DNA from: a virus
DNA length: 32,287 nucleotides
Reading direction: 5' to 3' (one strand)
IMG/VR virus record: IMGVR_UViG_3300032288_003512
Location: 1 to 32,287 of that record
The notes under the pieces were generated by a model. That model did not search any database, was not told the DNA's origin, and saw nothing but the letters and a program-made list of their open reading frames with translations. This document shows, one piece after another, positions 5,757 through 14,140 of this stretch (within the stretch, counting starts at the first letter, position 1; the number at the start of each line of letters is the position of its first letter). The position numbers and the translations under genes are program-made.

Positions 5757-7074
5757 TATAAATCCAACAAAGAGACAGAGTGAAGCGTGGAAATATCTCA
5801 CAGATGATAGAACCAATATTATTTTATTTGGTGGGTCAGCTGGTGGTGGTAAGTCTTGGTTGGGATGTTTATGGATTGTAACGATGTGTCTTCAATATGG
5901 AAACACAAGATACCTAATTGGTCGTACAGTATTAACTCAATTAAGATTAACAACACTCAATACACTATTTGACCTATTGAACTTTATGGGTCTAAAATCT
6001 GGTCAACACTTTACCTATAATGGTCAAAGTAATGTATTAACATTTTATAACAAGTCAGAAATTATATTCAAAGATTTACAATACAACCCATCAGATCCTA
6101 ACTATGATTCATTAGGTTCGTTGGAGATAACAGGTGCCTTTGTAGATGAGGCCAGTCAAATTTCAAGTCTTGCGTTTAGTATTATCAAATCCCGTATCAG
6201 ATATAAACTAAATGAGTATGGTCTAATACCAAAAGTATTATTAACCTGTAACCCATCACAGAATTGGTTGAAGAAAGATTTTTATATTCCACACATACAA
6301 AATAAATTAGAATATAACAAAGTTTTTATTCCAAGTTTACCATTAGACAACCCACACTTACCACCATCTTATATTGAGATGTTAAAGGAATTACCTCCAC
6401 AACAAAGAAGAAGATTATTGGAAGGTGATTGGGATTACTTAGATGAATCAGATAGTCTATTCAAGTTTGATGAAATATCAAATTGTATATATAAATATAT
6501 ACCTGATAATAATGACAAGAAATATATGACAGTCGATGTAGCAAGGTTTGGTGATGATAGGTCTGTGGTAATGATTTGGGTGGGACTGGTGGTCATATCT
6601 TGTCACATCTATACCAAACTATCAACCACAGAATTATCGTCTGAAATACGAGACCTAATAAGGTCACACGGAATCCACCCACAGAACATCATAGTGGATA
6701 GTGATGGTGTGGGTGGAGGAGTGGCCGATCAAATTAAGGGAACAAACTTTGTAAACAACTCAAGACCATTACACGAACAGAACTTCTCCAACCTTAAATC
6801 ACAGTGTTATGTAAAACTATCTGAACTATTTAAGGAAGGTAAAATAAGTTTAAACATATTGGAACCATCAATTGTGGAAGACTTGACACAAGAACTTCTT
6901 GCAGTTAAATTAAAAGACATAGATAAAGACAATAAGGTATCAGTTCAATCAAAAGATGAAATGAAAAAGGTATTAGGTAAATCACCTGACCTTTCAGATT
7001 GTTTGATGATGAGAATGTTACCGGAAATAAAAACCCAAAAAACTACTGGTAGATACAGTATTGCGATGTTATGA
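5743..7074 (+). CDS. terL: Terminase large subunit, 443 aa
   Basis: This is the ATP-driven DNA packaging motor with a nuclease that cuts the concatemer. The ATPase domain shows Walker A GGSAGGGKS (residues 30-38), Walker B ITGAFVDEA (D135, E136) and coupling motif LLTCNP (168-171). The RNase H-like nuclease domain has its acidic residues in MTVDVARFGDD (D265), IIVDSDGVGGG (D319) and LSDCLMM (D419). The length fits the family. The start at ATG 5743, giving MSTIDINPTKRQSEAW, is supported by the typical Q-motif-like N-terminus; further upstream the frame runs within the glycosyltransferase gene. It overlaps the next gene as ATGA. Confidence 0.95.
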   Translation: MSTIDINPTKRQSEAWKYLTDDRTNIILFGGSAGGGKSWLGCLWIVTMCLQYGNTRYLIGRTVLTQLRLTTLNTLFDLLNFMGLKSGQHFTYNGQSNVLTFYNKSEIIFKDLQYNPSDPNYDSLGSLEITGAFVDEASQISSLAFSIIKSRIRYKLNEYGLIPKVLLTCNPSQNWLKKDFYIPHIQNKLEYNKVFIPSLPLDNPHLPPSYIEMLKELPPQQRRRLLEGDWDYLDESDSLFKFDEISNCIYKYIPDNNDKKYMTVDVARFGDDRSVVMIWVGLVVISCHIYTKLSTTELSSEIRDLIRSHGIHPQNIIVDSDGVGGGVADQIKGTNFVNNSRPLHEQNFSNLKSQCYVKLSELFKEGKISLNILEPSIVEDLTQELLAVKLKDIDKDNKVSVQSKDEMKKVLGKSPDLSDCLMMRMLPEIKTQKTTGRYSIAML

Positions 7075-7888
7075 TAAAATTTAAATTAAACGATATAGAA
7101 TATAAAATACCAGAGTTTATATCTATTGAGAACTATTCTAAAATCTATAAAGTAAAAGATTTATTCAGTGATGATTACTTTGCGGCAAAGATTATTAACA
7201 TCATCACAGACGCACCATTAGAAGAACTATTGGAAGCAGACTATGAGGAAGTACAATACTTGGCCGGTTACATTATGTCACAAATACCACTTGAGAAACC
7301 TAAGTTCATAGATAGGTTTGAATTGGATGGTGTTCATTATGGTTTCTTTCCTAATTGGAAGGAGTTATCATTTGCGGAGTTTGTAGATATGGATACCATC
7401 TCAACGAAAAAACCTGATGAGTTACTTAGTATGTTACACATCCTTGCGGCCGTAATGTATAGACCAATCGTAGAAGAAAAATCTGAACACGATTATAGAA
7501 TAGAAAAATATAATGTGGAAACGATGAAGGAACGGTCCGAACTGTTCAAAAAGAAATTAGATGTTAAGTACATATTAGGTGCGCAATTTTTTTTTATCAA
7601 CTTCGCAAACAGATATTTAAATTATTCCCATCTGTCTTCGATCCCGACACTCTCGATATGGATGAAAATCAAACTGATGTGGGTGATGAGGAAATGGATA
7701 TTCGCAGCAATTTTCAAAAGACCTATGGATGGTTCGTTATCGTCAACAAAGTTACTGGAAACGATTTTACAAAACACGAACTTGTCTACCAAAAAAAGTT
7801 AATTGAAGTTCTCAATCAGTTGTCATATTTATTAGATTACGACCGAGAACAAGTTAAATTACAAAAAAAACAAACTAAACAGATTTAA
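7071..7888 (+). CDS. Tail-assembly-chaperone-like protein, read through a -1 frameshift
   Basis: In frame 0 from ATG 7071, the first 175 codons look like a conserved phage protein (for example HYGFFPNWKELSFAEFVDMD and LHILAAVMYRPIVEE). I recall this type as a tail-assembly-chaperone-like family in Bacteroidota phages. At nine T (7587-7595) the meaningful frame changes. Frame 0 runs on to 7802 with peptide that looks like shadow sequence, while the -1 frame gives FFFYQLRKQIFKLFPSVFDPDTL and then a coherent C-terminus to TAA at 7888. Joining 7071-7595 and 7595-7888 gives 272 aa. In siphophages, tail chaperones are often made in short and -1 frameshifted long forms. A lost T in a ten-T run, by mutation or sequencing error, is the alternative. 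Confidence 0.65.
7587..7635 (+). promoter_or_regulatory. Candidate -1 frameshift site (T9 run plus small hairpin)
   Basis: The nine T at 7587-7595 are read TTT TTT TTT in frame 0 and contain the slippery form T TTT TTT, which allows both tRNAs to re-pair after slipping back. ACAGAT at 7609-7614 can pair with ATCTGT at 7630-7635, leaving a 15-nt loop. The hairpin begins 13 nt after the run but is weak. The site marks where two coherent coding frames meet. Confidence 0.45.
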
Positions 7889-7895
7889 AACCTAC

Positions 7896-7917
7896 AATAT
7901 TTATATTTAGTAATATA
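7896..7917 (+). promoter_or_regulatory. Promoter element (TATATTTA box) ahead of the tail operon
   Basis: The stretch AATATTTATATTTAG followed by TAATATA is repeated base for base at 28406-28427. Its core TATATTTA (7902-7909) fits the Bacteroidota -7 box except for the last base. No TTTG was found at the -33 distance. The start codon at 7917 follows at once, so the transcript would be leaderless or nearly so. Confidence 0.45.
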
Positions 7918-8930
7918 TGGTTAATTATAAACAAATTATTCAAGACCTAAGTGGTATCGCGTACTATCACAACCAAATAAAATCGTTTGGTTATGGTGAT
8001 TTGACACAGGTTACTATGGATATTGAGACCAAACAGGAACCTGTATATACAAAAATGTATGTAGTTCCTGGTGCAGTAACACTTGCACAGAATAGAATCC
8101 TATATAATTTTTCTATTATATTAATGGACAGAATTAATGAGGATAGGTCCAATCAGGAAGATGTGATGAGTGATACCTTGGAAATTTGTAAGGATGTATT
8201 TACCATACTATACCTATCATATACATCAGAATGGGGAGGGTTTTCTGTGGATTATACACCACTTTGGGACCCTAATGTTACACCATTCTTGGAAAGATTT
8301 GAGACAATCTTGGGTGGATGGACGATGAATTTGACGATTGAACAACCATTTGATTACAACCAGTGTGTTCTTCCGTTCTTATCCGGTGTAACTCTACCTT
8401 CACCAACACAAGTACAATATGTAAACTTCAAACAATTATTGGGAGATTTACAGAATCTAGCAGACAATCATCCACAAATCAAGTCATATAATTTTGGTGA
8501 TGTTGATGAGTTTACAGATAATCCAACAACAAAACAATCACCACTATATACAAGAATGTATGTGGTACCAAACGACACAGTTTTATCTCAGAATGAATTA
8601 TTGTATAATCTACAGATAATTATTGCAGATAGAATTAATTCAGATTATTCCAATCAAAGAGATGTTATGAACGATACCTTGGAGATTGTAAAAGATATAT
8701 TCACAAAGTTTTATCTAAGTCAATATCAAGCAGAATGGAGTCCAACTGTTGAACCTTTCCTTGAGAGATTTGAAGACATTCTTGGTGGATGGACAATAAC
8801 ATTAACACTAACACAACCTTTTGATTATAACAGATGTATCGTACCTGAAAGACCGTTCACACCGGGTAAAAAATGGTTTGAACTAGCAGAATTGTGGAAC
8901 GAAATATCAAAAGATTGGAAAAATATATAA
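7917..8930 (+). CDS. Tail or neck protein with tandem duplicated domain, 337 aa
   Basis: The protein consists of two related domains. Domain 1 (about residues 2-163) and domain 2 (about 166-305) align along their length: VNYKQIIQDLSGIAYYHNQI with VNFKQLLGDLQNLADNHPQI, MYVVPGAVTLAQNRILYN with MYVVPNDTVLSQNELLYN, and FLERFETILGGWTMNLTIEQ with FLERFEDILGGWTITLTLTQ. A short tail follows. The size and mixed alpha/beta look of each unit recall neck or tail-completion proteins, but I do not recognise the family with confidence. Placement directly after the chaperone-like gene and before the fibre gene supports a structural tail role. Its own promoter lies directly upstream. Confidence 0.75.
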   Translation: MVNYKQIIQDLSGIAYYHNQIKSFGYGDLTQVTMDIETKQEPVYTKMYVVPGAVTLAQNRILYNFSIILMDRINEDRSNQEDVMSDTLEICKDVFTILYLSYTSEWGGFSVDYTPLWDPNVTPFLERFETILGGWTMNLTIEQPFDYNQCVLPFLSGVTLPSPTQVQYVNFKQLLGDLQNLADNHPQIKSYNFGDVDEFTDNPTTKQSPLYTRMYVVPNDTVLSQNELLYNLQIIIADRINSDYSNQRDVMNDTLEIVKDIFTKFYLSQYQAEWSPTVEPFLERFEDILGGWTITLTLTQPFDYNRCIVPERPFTPGKKWFELAELWNEISKDWKNI

Positions 8931-8948
8931 AACACTAATAACATTATT

Positions 8949-11900
8949 ATGGGTCAATTAACTAATCAGTATGTTTCACAATCGTATCAAGGATTATTAA
9001 ATCTTGAGAACGCAAATACGGGTGTTACATCAACATTACAATATGTAACCGATGGTATCGGTAATAGGATACCTATGTTGGCATCAACATCATCTGTTGT
9101 CATTACCGGTTCATTCAGAGGTGATGGTAGCGGATTAACAGGTATTACAGCAAATATTCCTGCAGGTACTGTATCAGGTTCACAACAAATTGTAAACTTA
9201 GGATTTGCAACAACTTCATCATTAAACACATTATCTGGTTCTATTGCGGTGACTGATTTGGGTCAAGACAATAGATTAACATCATTAGAACAATTCACAG
9301 GTTCAATTAATACAGGATATGTAAGTGAAGCAGAGTTTGGTACATATACCTCATCGATGAATAACTTTACAACCTCAATTGATAGTAGAGTTGACGCATT
9401 AGAAATTGAGACCGGTAGTTTACAAAATCAAATCAATCAAAAATTAAATACAAGTTCATTCAATTCTTATACAAGTAGTAATGACGCAAAGGTTAATGAT
9501 TTAATTTCAAAGACAGGTAGTTACGCAACTACTGGTTCAAATATATTCAACGGAACACAAACAATTACAGGATCAGTTAATATAACAGGAAATATCAGTG
9601 CAACATCGGCATCATTCCAATATGTAAATACAATATATGAAACCGCTTCAGTAATATACTCAAGTGGTTCAAACCAATTTGGTGACGCATCAAACGATAC
9701 ACAAACATTATGGGGTACAGTTAATTTACCAACAGGACCATTAGTTATCACAGGTAGTGTAACTGCATCAGCAGGATTTGTTGGTAACTTAACAGGTACG
9801 GCAAGTTATGCAACACAAGCGTTATCAGCATCATATGCACCTGATACAACTAACACAGGAAGTTTAGTTTCAGATGTTACATTAGGAATAGTTAGTTCTT
9901 CTATTGTTGTTACAAAGGGTAATGGTTCAACAACTTCATTTTCAATTGATAATGTTCAATCATCATCATTTGCAACCAACGCTTTATCATCATCACACGC
10001 AATCAACGCAACAAGTGCAAGTTATTCTAATAACTCAACTTCATCCTCATTTGCACAAGATGCGGTTAGTTCAAGTTTTGCACAGAACGCAGTAAGTAGT
10101 TCATATTCTGTAAACTCAGATACTTCTATTTCGTCAAGTTTTGCACAAAATGCAACTTCAGCTAGCTTTGCACAAACTTCAATAAGTTCATCATTCGCAG
10201 ACAATGCTGGTTTATTAAATGGTACAGGTTCAGGTGTATTTGCAACAACAGGTTCCAATACATTTGTTGGTGACCAAACAATTACTGGTTCATTAGTAGT
10301 GTCAGGTTCTCAAAATATTATAAGAGGTAATGTTGATGTTACAGGTTCATTAAATGTTAGAAGTGGTAGTCTTGAGGTTATATCAAATAATACCACAATA
10401 AATCCTGATTTATATTTAACAAGTTCACAACCAGGTCAATCAAATATTATTTTAGGATGGAGTGAAAACCCATCTGCGGCTGGTTTGGCATCAAATCAAG
10501 CAAACTATACAGGTTCTTATAGAATTACAGGTTCAAACAATATTGTAACATTACCGATTCTTAGACCAACATCTATTGATTTTAATACTACAGCAACAGC
10601 ATATATATCAGGTTCAGGTAACATTATTACTAGTAATGGTTCAGGAATATTATTAAATGGAGGTTCACTATTATTCCCTAAAACACAAGGTAATTTTCTT
10701 AGTCACAATTCAAATATATATTTGAATTTAATTACTTCTTCAATAGCGGGTGGTCATCCTGTGATACAAAATAATTTATTATTTGGAGGAACTTTAGATA
10801 TAAATCATACATCAGGAACATTTACCGCAAATGGAAATGCCGTACTTAACGGTACTGTAACATCAACACAAACATTTGTTACAAATGTAAGACCAACTAT
10901 TGTTGGTAATAATATTATAGGTAGTGTTAATTTAAATGACATTAGTAGTTCAATCTTATATCAACAAAACTACAATAACTCAGCACTTACAATTAATAAT
11001 CATTTAAGTTCTTCAGGAATTGCAAATAACTCATTGTCATTTTTTAATAATGCAGTATTTGGTGGTTCGGCAAATACGCCATTAAATATTTGGGTATCTG
11101 GTTCACAGTCATCAAATGTAAGTAGACTTATTAGTGATAACTTAATTGGTGGTAGAAATATTATTATTTCATCATCATTTGTAAGTTCATCTAACGCAAA
11201 TACAGTTGCAACAGTCATATATGGTAACGCATTATCAGTATCAGGTTCACATACAACAGGTACAAATGGTGGTTCTGCATTCTTTGGTAGATTTAACGCA
11301 ACCGGTTCACTTCAAGAAAGTACACAAGATACAATCTTTGTTGTAGGTTCAGGTACCGCAGTTGGTGCAAGAAGAAACGCAATTAGAATTGATAATAATA
11401 GTAATACAACAATAACAGGTTCTCTTGGTGTAACTGGTTCAGTAAATATTAATGGTAATACTTTAATTACCGGTTCACTCACACTTAGTGGTTCAATAAA
11501 CCCTGAGTTAATTGTAATTGGTGATACTGTAATGACAGGTTCTTTAAGAGTTACTGGTTCATTAATATCAACAGGTTCTATAGAGATAGCAAGTAGTTCA
11601 GGTGACTTTTATATATACGGTCATAAGATGTTCAACACCGCGGAGTTTTGGTCTACACAAACTCAGAGTGGAAGTGCTGGTGTAAGTGGTTCAATTAACT
11701 TTAATAATTCAGGAAGTTTACACGGTGTTAGTTTAGTGAATGGAACAGATATAACGGTTGCAAATGCTGGTACATATAATATTCAATTCTCAGCACAAAT
11801 TGAAACATCAGCAGGTGCGGATACTGCATATGTGTGGTATAAAAAGAACGGAACAAATATTGCTGATAGTGCAACAAAAGTTTCGTTAGCAAATAATACA

Positions 11901-12065
11901 GCACAAGTAATGACTGTGAATATTATTGACGAAGCATCAGCAAATGATTATTATAATTTAGGTTATCAATTCACAAATGGTAATGCAACAATATTAGCAG
12001 AAACCGCAAGTGGAAATATACCTGTAATACCATCAGTAATTGCAACAGTAACACAAGTTAGATAA
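8949..12065 (+). CDS. Repeat-rich tail fibre with C1q-like C-terminal domain, 1038 aa
   Basis: This is a long Ser/Thr/Gly/Asn-rich fibre protein, probably a trimer that contacts the host. The N-terminus (1-60) carries TSTLQYVTDGIGNRIPMLAS, likely the attachment end. Then come repeated short strands of the type ITGSLxVSG and TGSVNITG, typical of beta-rich fibre shafts, and an octapeptide array of the SSSFAQNA type (about residues 337-420). The segment NLTGTASYATQALSASYA is common in fibres of environmental Bacteroidota phages. The C-terminal 140 residues (GTYNIQFSAQIETSAGADTA, then VWYKKNGTNIADS, ending PSVIATVTQVR) resemble a C1q/TNF-like jelly roll that trimerises fibres and binds receptors. 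Function is inferred from composition and fold. Confidence 0.8.
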   Translation: MGQLTNQYVSQSYQGLLNLENANTGVTSTLQYVTDGIGNRIPMLASTSSVVITGSFRGDGSGLTGITANIPAGTVSGSQQIVNLGFATTSSLNTLSGSIAVTDLGQDNRLTSLEQFTGSINTGYVSEAEFGTYTSSMNNFTTSIDSRVDALEIETGSLQNQINQKLNTSSFNSYTSSNDAKVNDLISKTGSYATTGSNIFNGTQTITGSVNITGNISATSASFQYVNTIYETASVIYSSGSNQFGDASNDTQTLWGTVNLPTGPLVITGSVTASAGFVGNLTGTASYATQALSASYAPDTTNTGSLVSDVTLGIVSSSIVVTKGNGSTTSFSIDNVQSSSFATNALSSSHAINATSASYSNNSTSSSFAQDAVSSSFAQNAVSSSYSVNSDTSISSSFAQNATSASFAQTSISSSFADNAGLLNGTGSGVFATTGSNTFVGDQTITGSLVVSGSQNIIRGNVDVTGSLNVRSGSLEVISNNTTINPDLYLTSSQPGQSNIILGWSENPSAAGLASNQANYTGSYRITGSNNIVTLPILRPTSIDFNTTATAYISGSGNIITSNGSGILLNGGSLLFPKTQGNFLSHNSNIYLNLITSSIAGGHPVIQNNLLFGGTLDINHTSGTFTANGNAVLNGTVTSTQTFVTNVRPTIVGNNIIGSVNLNDISSSILYQQNYNNSALTINNHLSSSGIANNSLSFFNNAVFGGSANTPLNIWVSGSQSSNVSRLISDNLIGGRNIIISSSFVSSSNANTVATVIYGNALSVSGSHTTGTNGGSAFFGRFNATGSLQESTQDTIFVVGSGTAVGARRNAIRIDNNSNTTITGSLGVTGSVNINGNTLITGSLTLSGSINPELIVIGDTVMTGSLRVTGSLISTGSIEIASSSGDFYIYGHKMFNTAEFWSTQTQSGSAGVSGSINFNNSGSLHGVSLVNGTDITVANAGTYNIQFSAQIETSAGADTAYVWYKKNGTNIADSATKVSLANNTAQVMTVNIIDEASANDYYNLGYQFTNGNATILAETASGNIPVIPSVIATVTQVR
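9958..10206 (+). repeat. Octapeptide-coding repeat array in the fibre gene
   Basis: About ten degenerate 24-bp units encode variants of SSSFAQNA (SSFATNAL, SSSHAINA, SASYSNNS, SSSFAQDA, SSSFAQNA, SSSYSVNS, SASFAQTS, SSSFADNA). Units differ at both the DNA and the protein level. The regular eight-residue period suggests a repetitive shaft structure. Such arrays can gain or lose units by slippage or recombination. Confidence 0.7.
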
Positions 12066-12066
12066 T

Positions 12067-12552
12067 ATGGACTATACTATTATTGCACCCATTATAAAAG
12101 ATACCATTCAGGATGTACTTTCACAAAGAGTATATCCTTTTGGATTTTCCAAAGTCAGAGGACTTGGTAATAAGGTTGCAAGTGGTAGATTAAAAAATAG
12201 TGTGAGAGTAGATGTGGTCCCAAGTGAAGATAGACCTATTATCAGGATATTTATGGAAGACTATTGGCAGTGGGTACAATCGGGAAGAATGCCAGGAAAG
12301 AAAAGTGTACCACTTGATGCGATAGAAGAATGGATTAGGTCAAGAGGGTTGACAGGTAGAGATAAAAAAGGTAGATTTATAAAAAGAAGAAGTTTTGCTT
12401 TTGCAATACAAACAAACATAAAAAAGTTCGGAATAAGACCAGCAAATTTCTTGGACAAGACATTCAATCTTTTGGAAACAGACCAAAGAATTGTAGATGC
12501 ATTAGGACAAGAGGCCTTTGAAGAATTAGTAAACAGATTAGAAGGAATTTAA
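12067..12552 (+). CDS. HK97 gp10-like head-tail or tail completion protein, 161 aa
   Basis: The pattern matches the HK97 gp10-like group: an N-terminal helix, a basic segment RLKNSVRVDVVPSEDRP, then YWQWVQSGRMPGKKSVPLDA, IEEWIRSRGL, a basic RFIKRRSFAFAIQTNIKKFG, and the ending GIRPANFLDKTF. The central motif (Y-x-x-x-V-x-x-G-R-x-P-G-K) followed by the 'GI-x-P-x-x-F' ending is characteristic. These proteins sit at the head-tail joint or tail end and are needed to finish the tail. It is 1 nt downstream of the fibre gene and 1 nt upstream of the next, so it belongs to the same operon. The family usually lies among head-tail genes, so its place just after a fibre gene is unusual. Confidence 0.7.
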   Translation: MDYTIIAPIIKDTIQDVLSQRVYPFGFSKVRGLGNKVASGRLKNSVRVDVVPSEDRPIIRIFMEDYWQWVQSGRMPGKKSVPLDAIEEWIRSRGLTGRDKKGRFIKRRSFAFAIQTNIKKFGIRPANFLDKTFNLLETDQRIVDALGQEAFEELVNRLEGI

Positions 12553-12553
12553 T

Positions 12554-14137
12554 ATGAGTTTCGGATACCCACAATTATACGCAAATGGACTAAATTCTAA
12601 TACCCAAATTAGAAGATCAACCGATATGATTTATCAAAGAGGTGGAACTTATGAAGTGGTATTAACAGGTAGTACTTATCAATCATCTATGCAGTTAGAA
12701 GTAGATTTATATTCTGACGATAATAAGGTTGGAAGTATGTCCCTTGTTCCATACGATGTAACACAATCAGGTTCAACATACACATATCGTTTTAACATAA
12801 GACCATATGATTATTTATCAAACTTTGTTGAGTCAGAACATTATCAGTACTATTGGTTAAACGATTGGTACACAACCAATCAGGATATAAATGTTAATAA
12901 TGATTATCCAAATAAAATCAAGGTTAACTTTAAGTATGGTTACAAGTATTATTCAGGTGCAACACAAGTCACTGAATATGTAACATCACCAACAAACAAT
13001 TTTAATCACTATACTGATATTCCATTTTGTGCAACAAGTACAGGATTTACAGCAAGTGGTTTTACAAATACAGGAAACTATTTTGACTATGTTGGTGGTA
13101 GTTTCCAAATGGGTAGAGATAAATATTATCTTCCAAACTTTGACCAAGAATTAGGTACGGTAATAGGTACAGGTCTTACAATTAATACCACAGATGTTAA
13201 TAGAAAGTTATCACCTATGTCTCAATATATTATGGATGGACCAAGTGTTCCTGAAATGAGTGAGACCGGTAGATTTTTAACTGACGCACCAAGGATTCAG
13301 ACTATACAAGAACACGAGAATTATGTATTATATTTCTTAAATGGTCAAACCGGTGACAGACAGATAAGTGAGGCAGACTTTGCAGTATTTGAATTTTATG
13401 ATGAAAATAATAATCAGGTTGCATATTTTGAAGAACAAATAAATTTTAGTGGAACAACATATCAATCACCAACTGGTTATACAGATACATTAAGAATATT
13501 CAGTTTACCTTGTGGTCCAAAAGATATTACAAACATATTCGCAACTATTAACTGGTCACAAGTGGCATACTATAGAGTACAATTGTTTTATGCTTGGCCA
13601 ACAAATGTTGCAAATAACATTTTAATTGGACCTACAGGACCATCATCAGAAGGTTTTTATTTTTATCTATACGATAATTGTGGACCTGAAGATACTAGAT
13701 TATCTTTTATGAATGCAAGAGGTGGATATGATTATTTTACATTCACCAAGTTTAGACAAGATACTAAGAAAATATCAAGACAAACATATAATAACAGATA
13801 CTACGCAACCAATTTATCGTCAGCCGATAGAAATGTTGGTAGAACAGTTAAGACTTTTGATACAAATGTGGAAAGAGAATTTGTATTGGAGAGTGACTTT
13901 TTAAGTGAGGCGTATGGTGATTGGTTGGAACAATTATTTTATTCTCCTATTGTCTATGAAATGAAAGATGATTATATTTCTCCATTAGATAGACAGGATA
14001 AAGTATATAAAGACTTAAGACCTATTCAAATCTTATCAACAGAAGTTGAAACGATTAACGCAAAACATAAAAAACTAAATAAATACAGAATCACTTGTAA
14101 ATACGCAGATGGTTTCTTCGTAAATAAAGGTTTCTAA
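12554..14137 (+). CDS. Tail or baseplate structural protein, 527 aa
   Basis: This is an aromatic-rich, beta-rich protein with no signal peptide or membrane segment. The N-terminal part (1-130) contains YEVVLTGSTYQSSMQLEVDL and RPYDYLSNFVESEHYQYYW. The C-terminal third has YLYDNCGPEDTRLSFMNARG, then KFRQDTKKISRQTYN and FLSEAYGDWLEQLFYSPIVY, and ends KYRITCKYADGFFVNKGF. I recall this C-terminal pattern from distal-tail or baseplate-type proteins of Bacteroidota phages, though no exact family name can be assigned. It lies immediately before the hub protein, which fits a role at the tail tip. Translation starts at an ATG 2 nt after the previous stop. Confidence 0.65.
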   Translation: MSFGYPQLYANGLNSNTQIRRSTDMIYQRGGTYEVVLTGSTYQSSMQLEVDLYSDDNKVGSMSLVPYDVTQSGSTYTYRFNIRPYDYLSNFVESEHYQYYWLNDWYTTNQDINVNNDYPNKIKVNFKYGYKYYSGATQVTEYVTSPTNNFNHYTDIPFCATSTGFTASGFTNTGNYFDYVGGSFQMGRDKYYLPNFDQELGTVIGTGLTINTTDVNRKLSPMSQYIMDGPSVPEMSETGRFLTDAPRIQTIQEHENYVLYFLNGQTGDRQISEADFAVFEFYDENNNQVAYFEEQINFSGTTYQSPTGYTDTLRIFSLPCGPKDITNIFATINWSQVAYYRVQLFYAWPTNVANNILIGPTGPSSEGFYFYLYDNCGPEDTRLSFMNARGGYDYFTFTKFRQDTKKISRQTYNNRYYATNLSSADRNVGRTVKTFDTNVEREFVLESDFLSEAYGDWLEQLFYSPIVYEMKDDYISPLDRQDKVYKDLRPIQILSTEVETINAKHKKLNKYRITCKYADGFFVNKGF

Positions 14138-14140
14138 TAT

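Noticed and set aside
7596-7802. Frame-0 C-terminal extension of the chaperone-like gene as the main product
   Set aside because: The peptide after the T run has unlike composition (many Met, Trp, Ser) and overlaps a coherent -1 frame. It may exist only as the short form's tail.
7658-7888. Stand-alone 76-aa gene starting at an internal ATG
   Set aside because: The same frame is open and coherent back to the T9 run, so it is better read as the C-terminal part of the frameshifted protein at 7071.
9958-10206. Repeat array considered as a CRISPR
   Set aside because: The units are degenerate 24-bp coding repeats in frame with the fibre gene, without spacers or exact repeats.
9521-11218. Several minus-strand open frames inside the fibre gene
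   Set aside because: Low-complexity Ser/Thr/Gly coding sequence avoids stops on the other strand. The peptides have no recognisable features.
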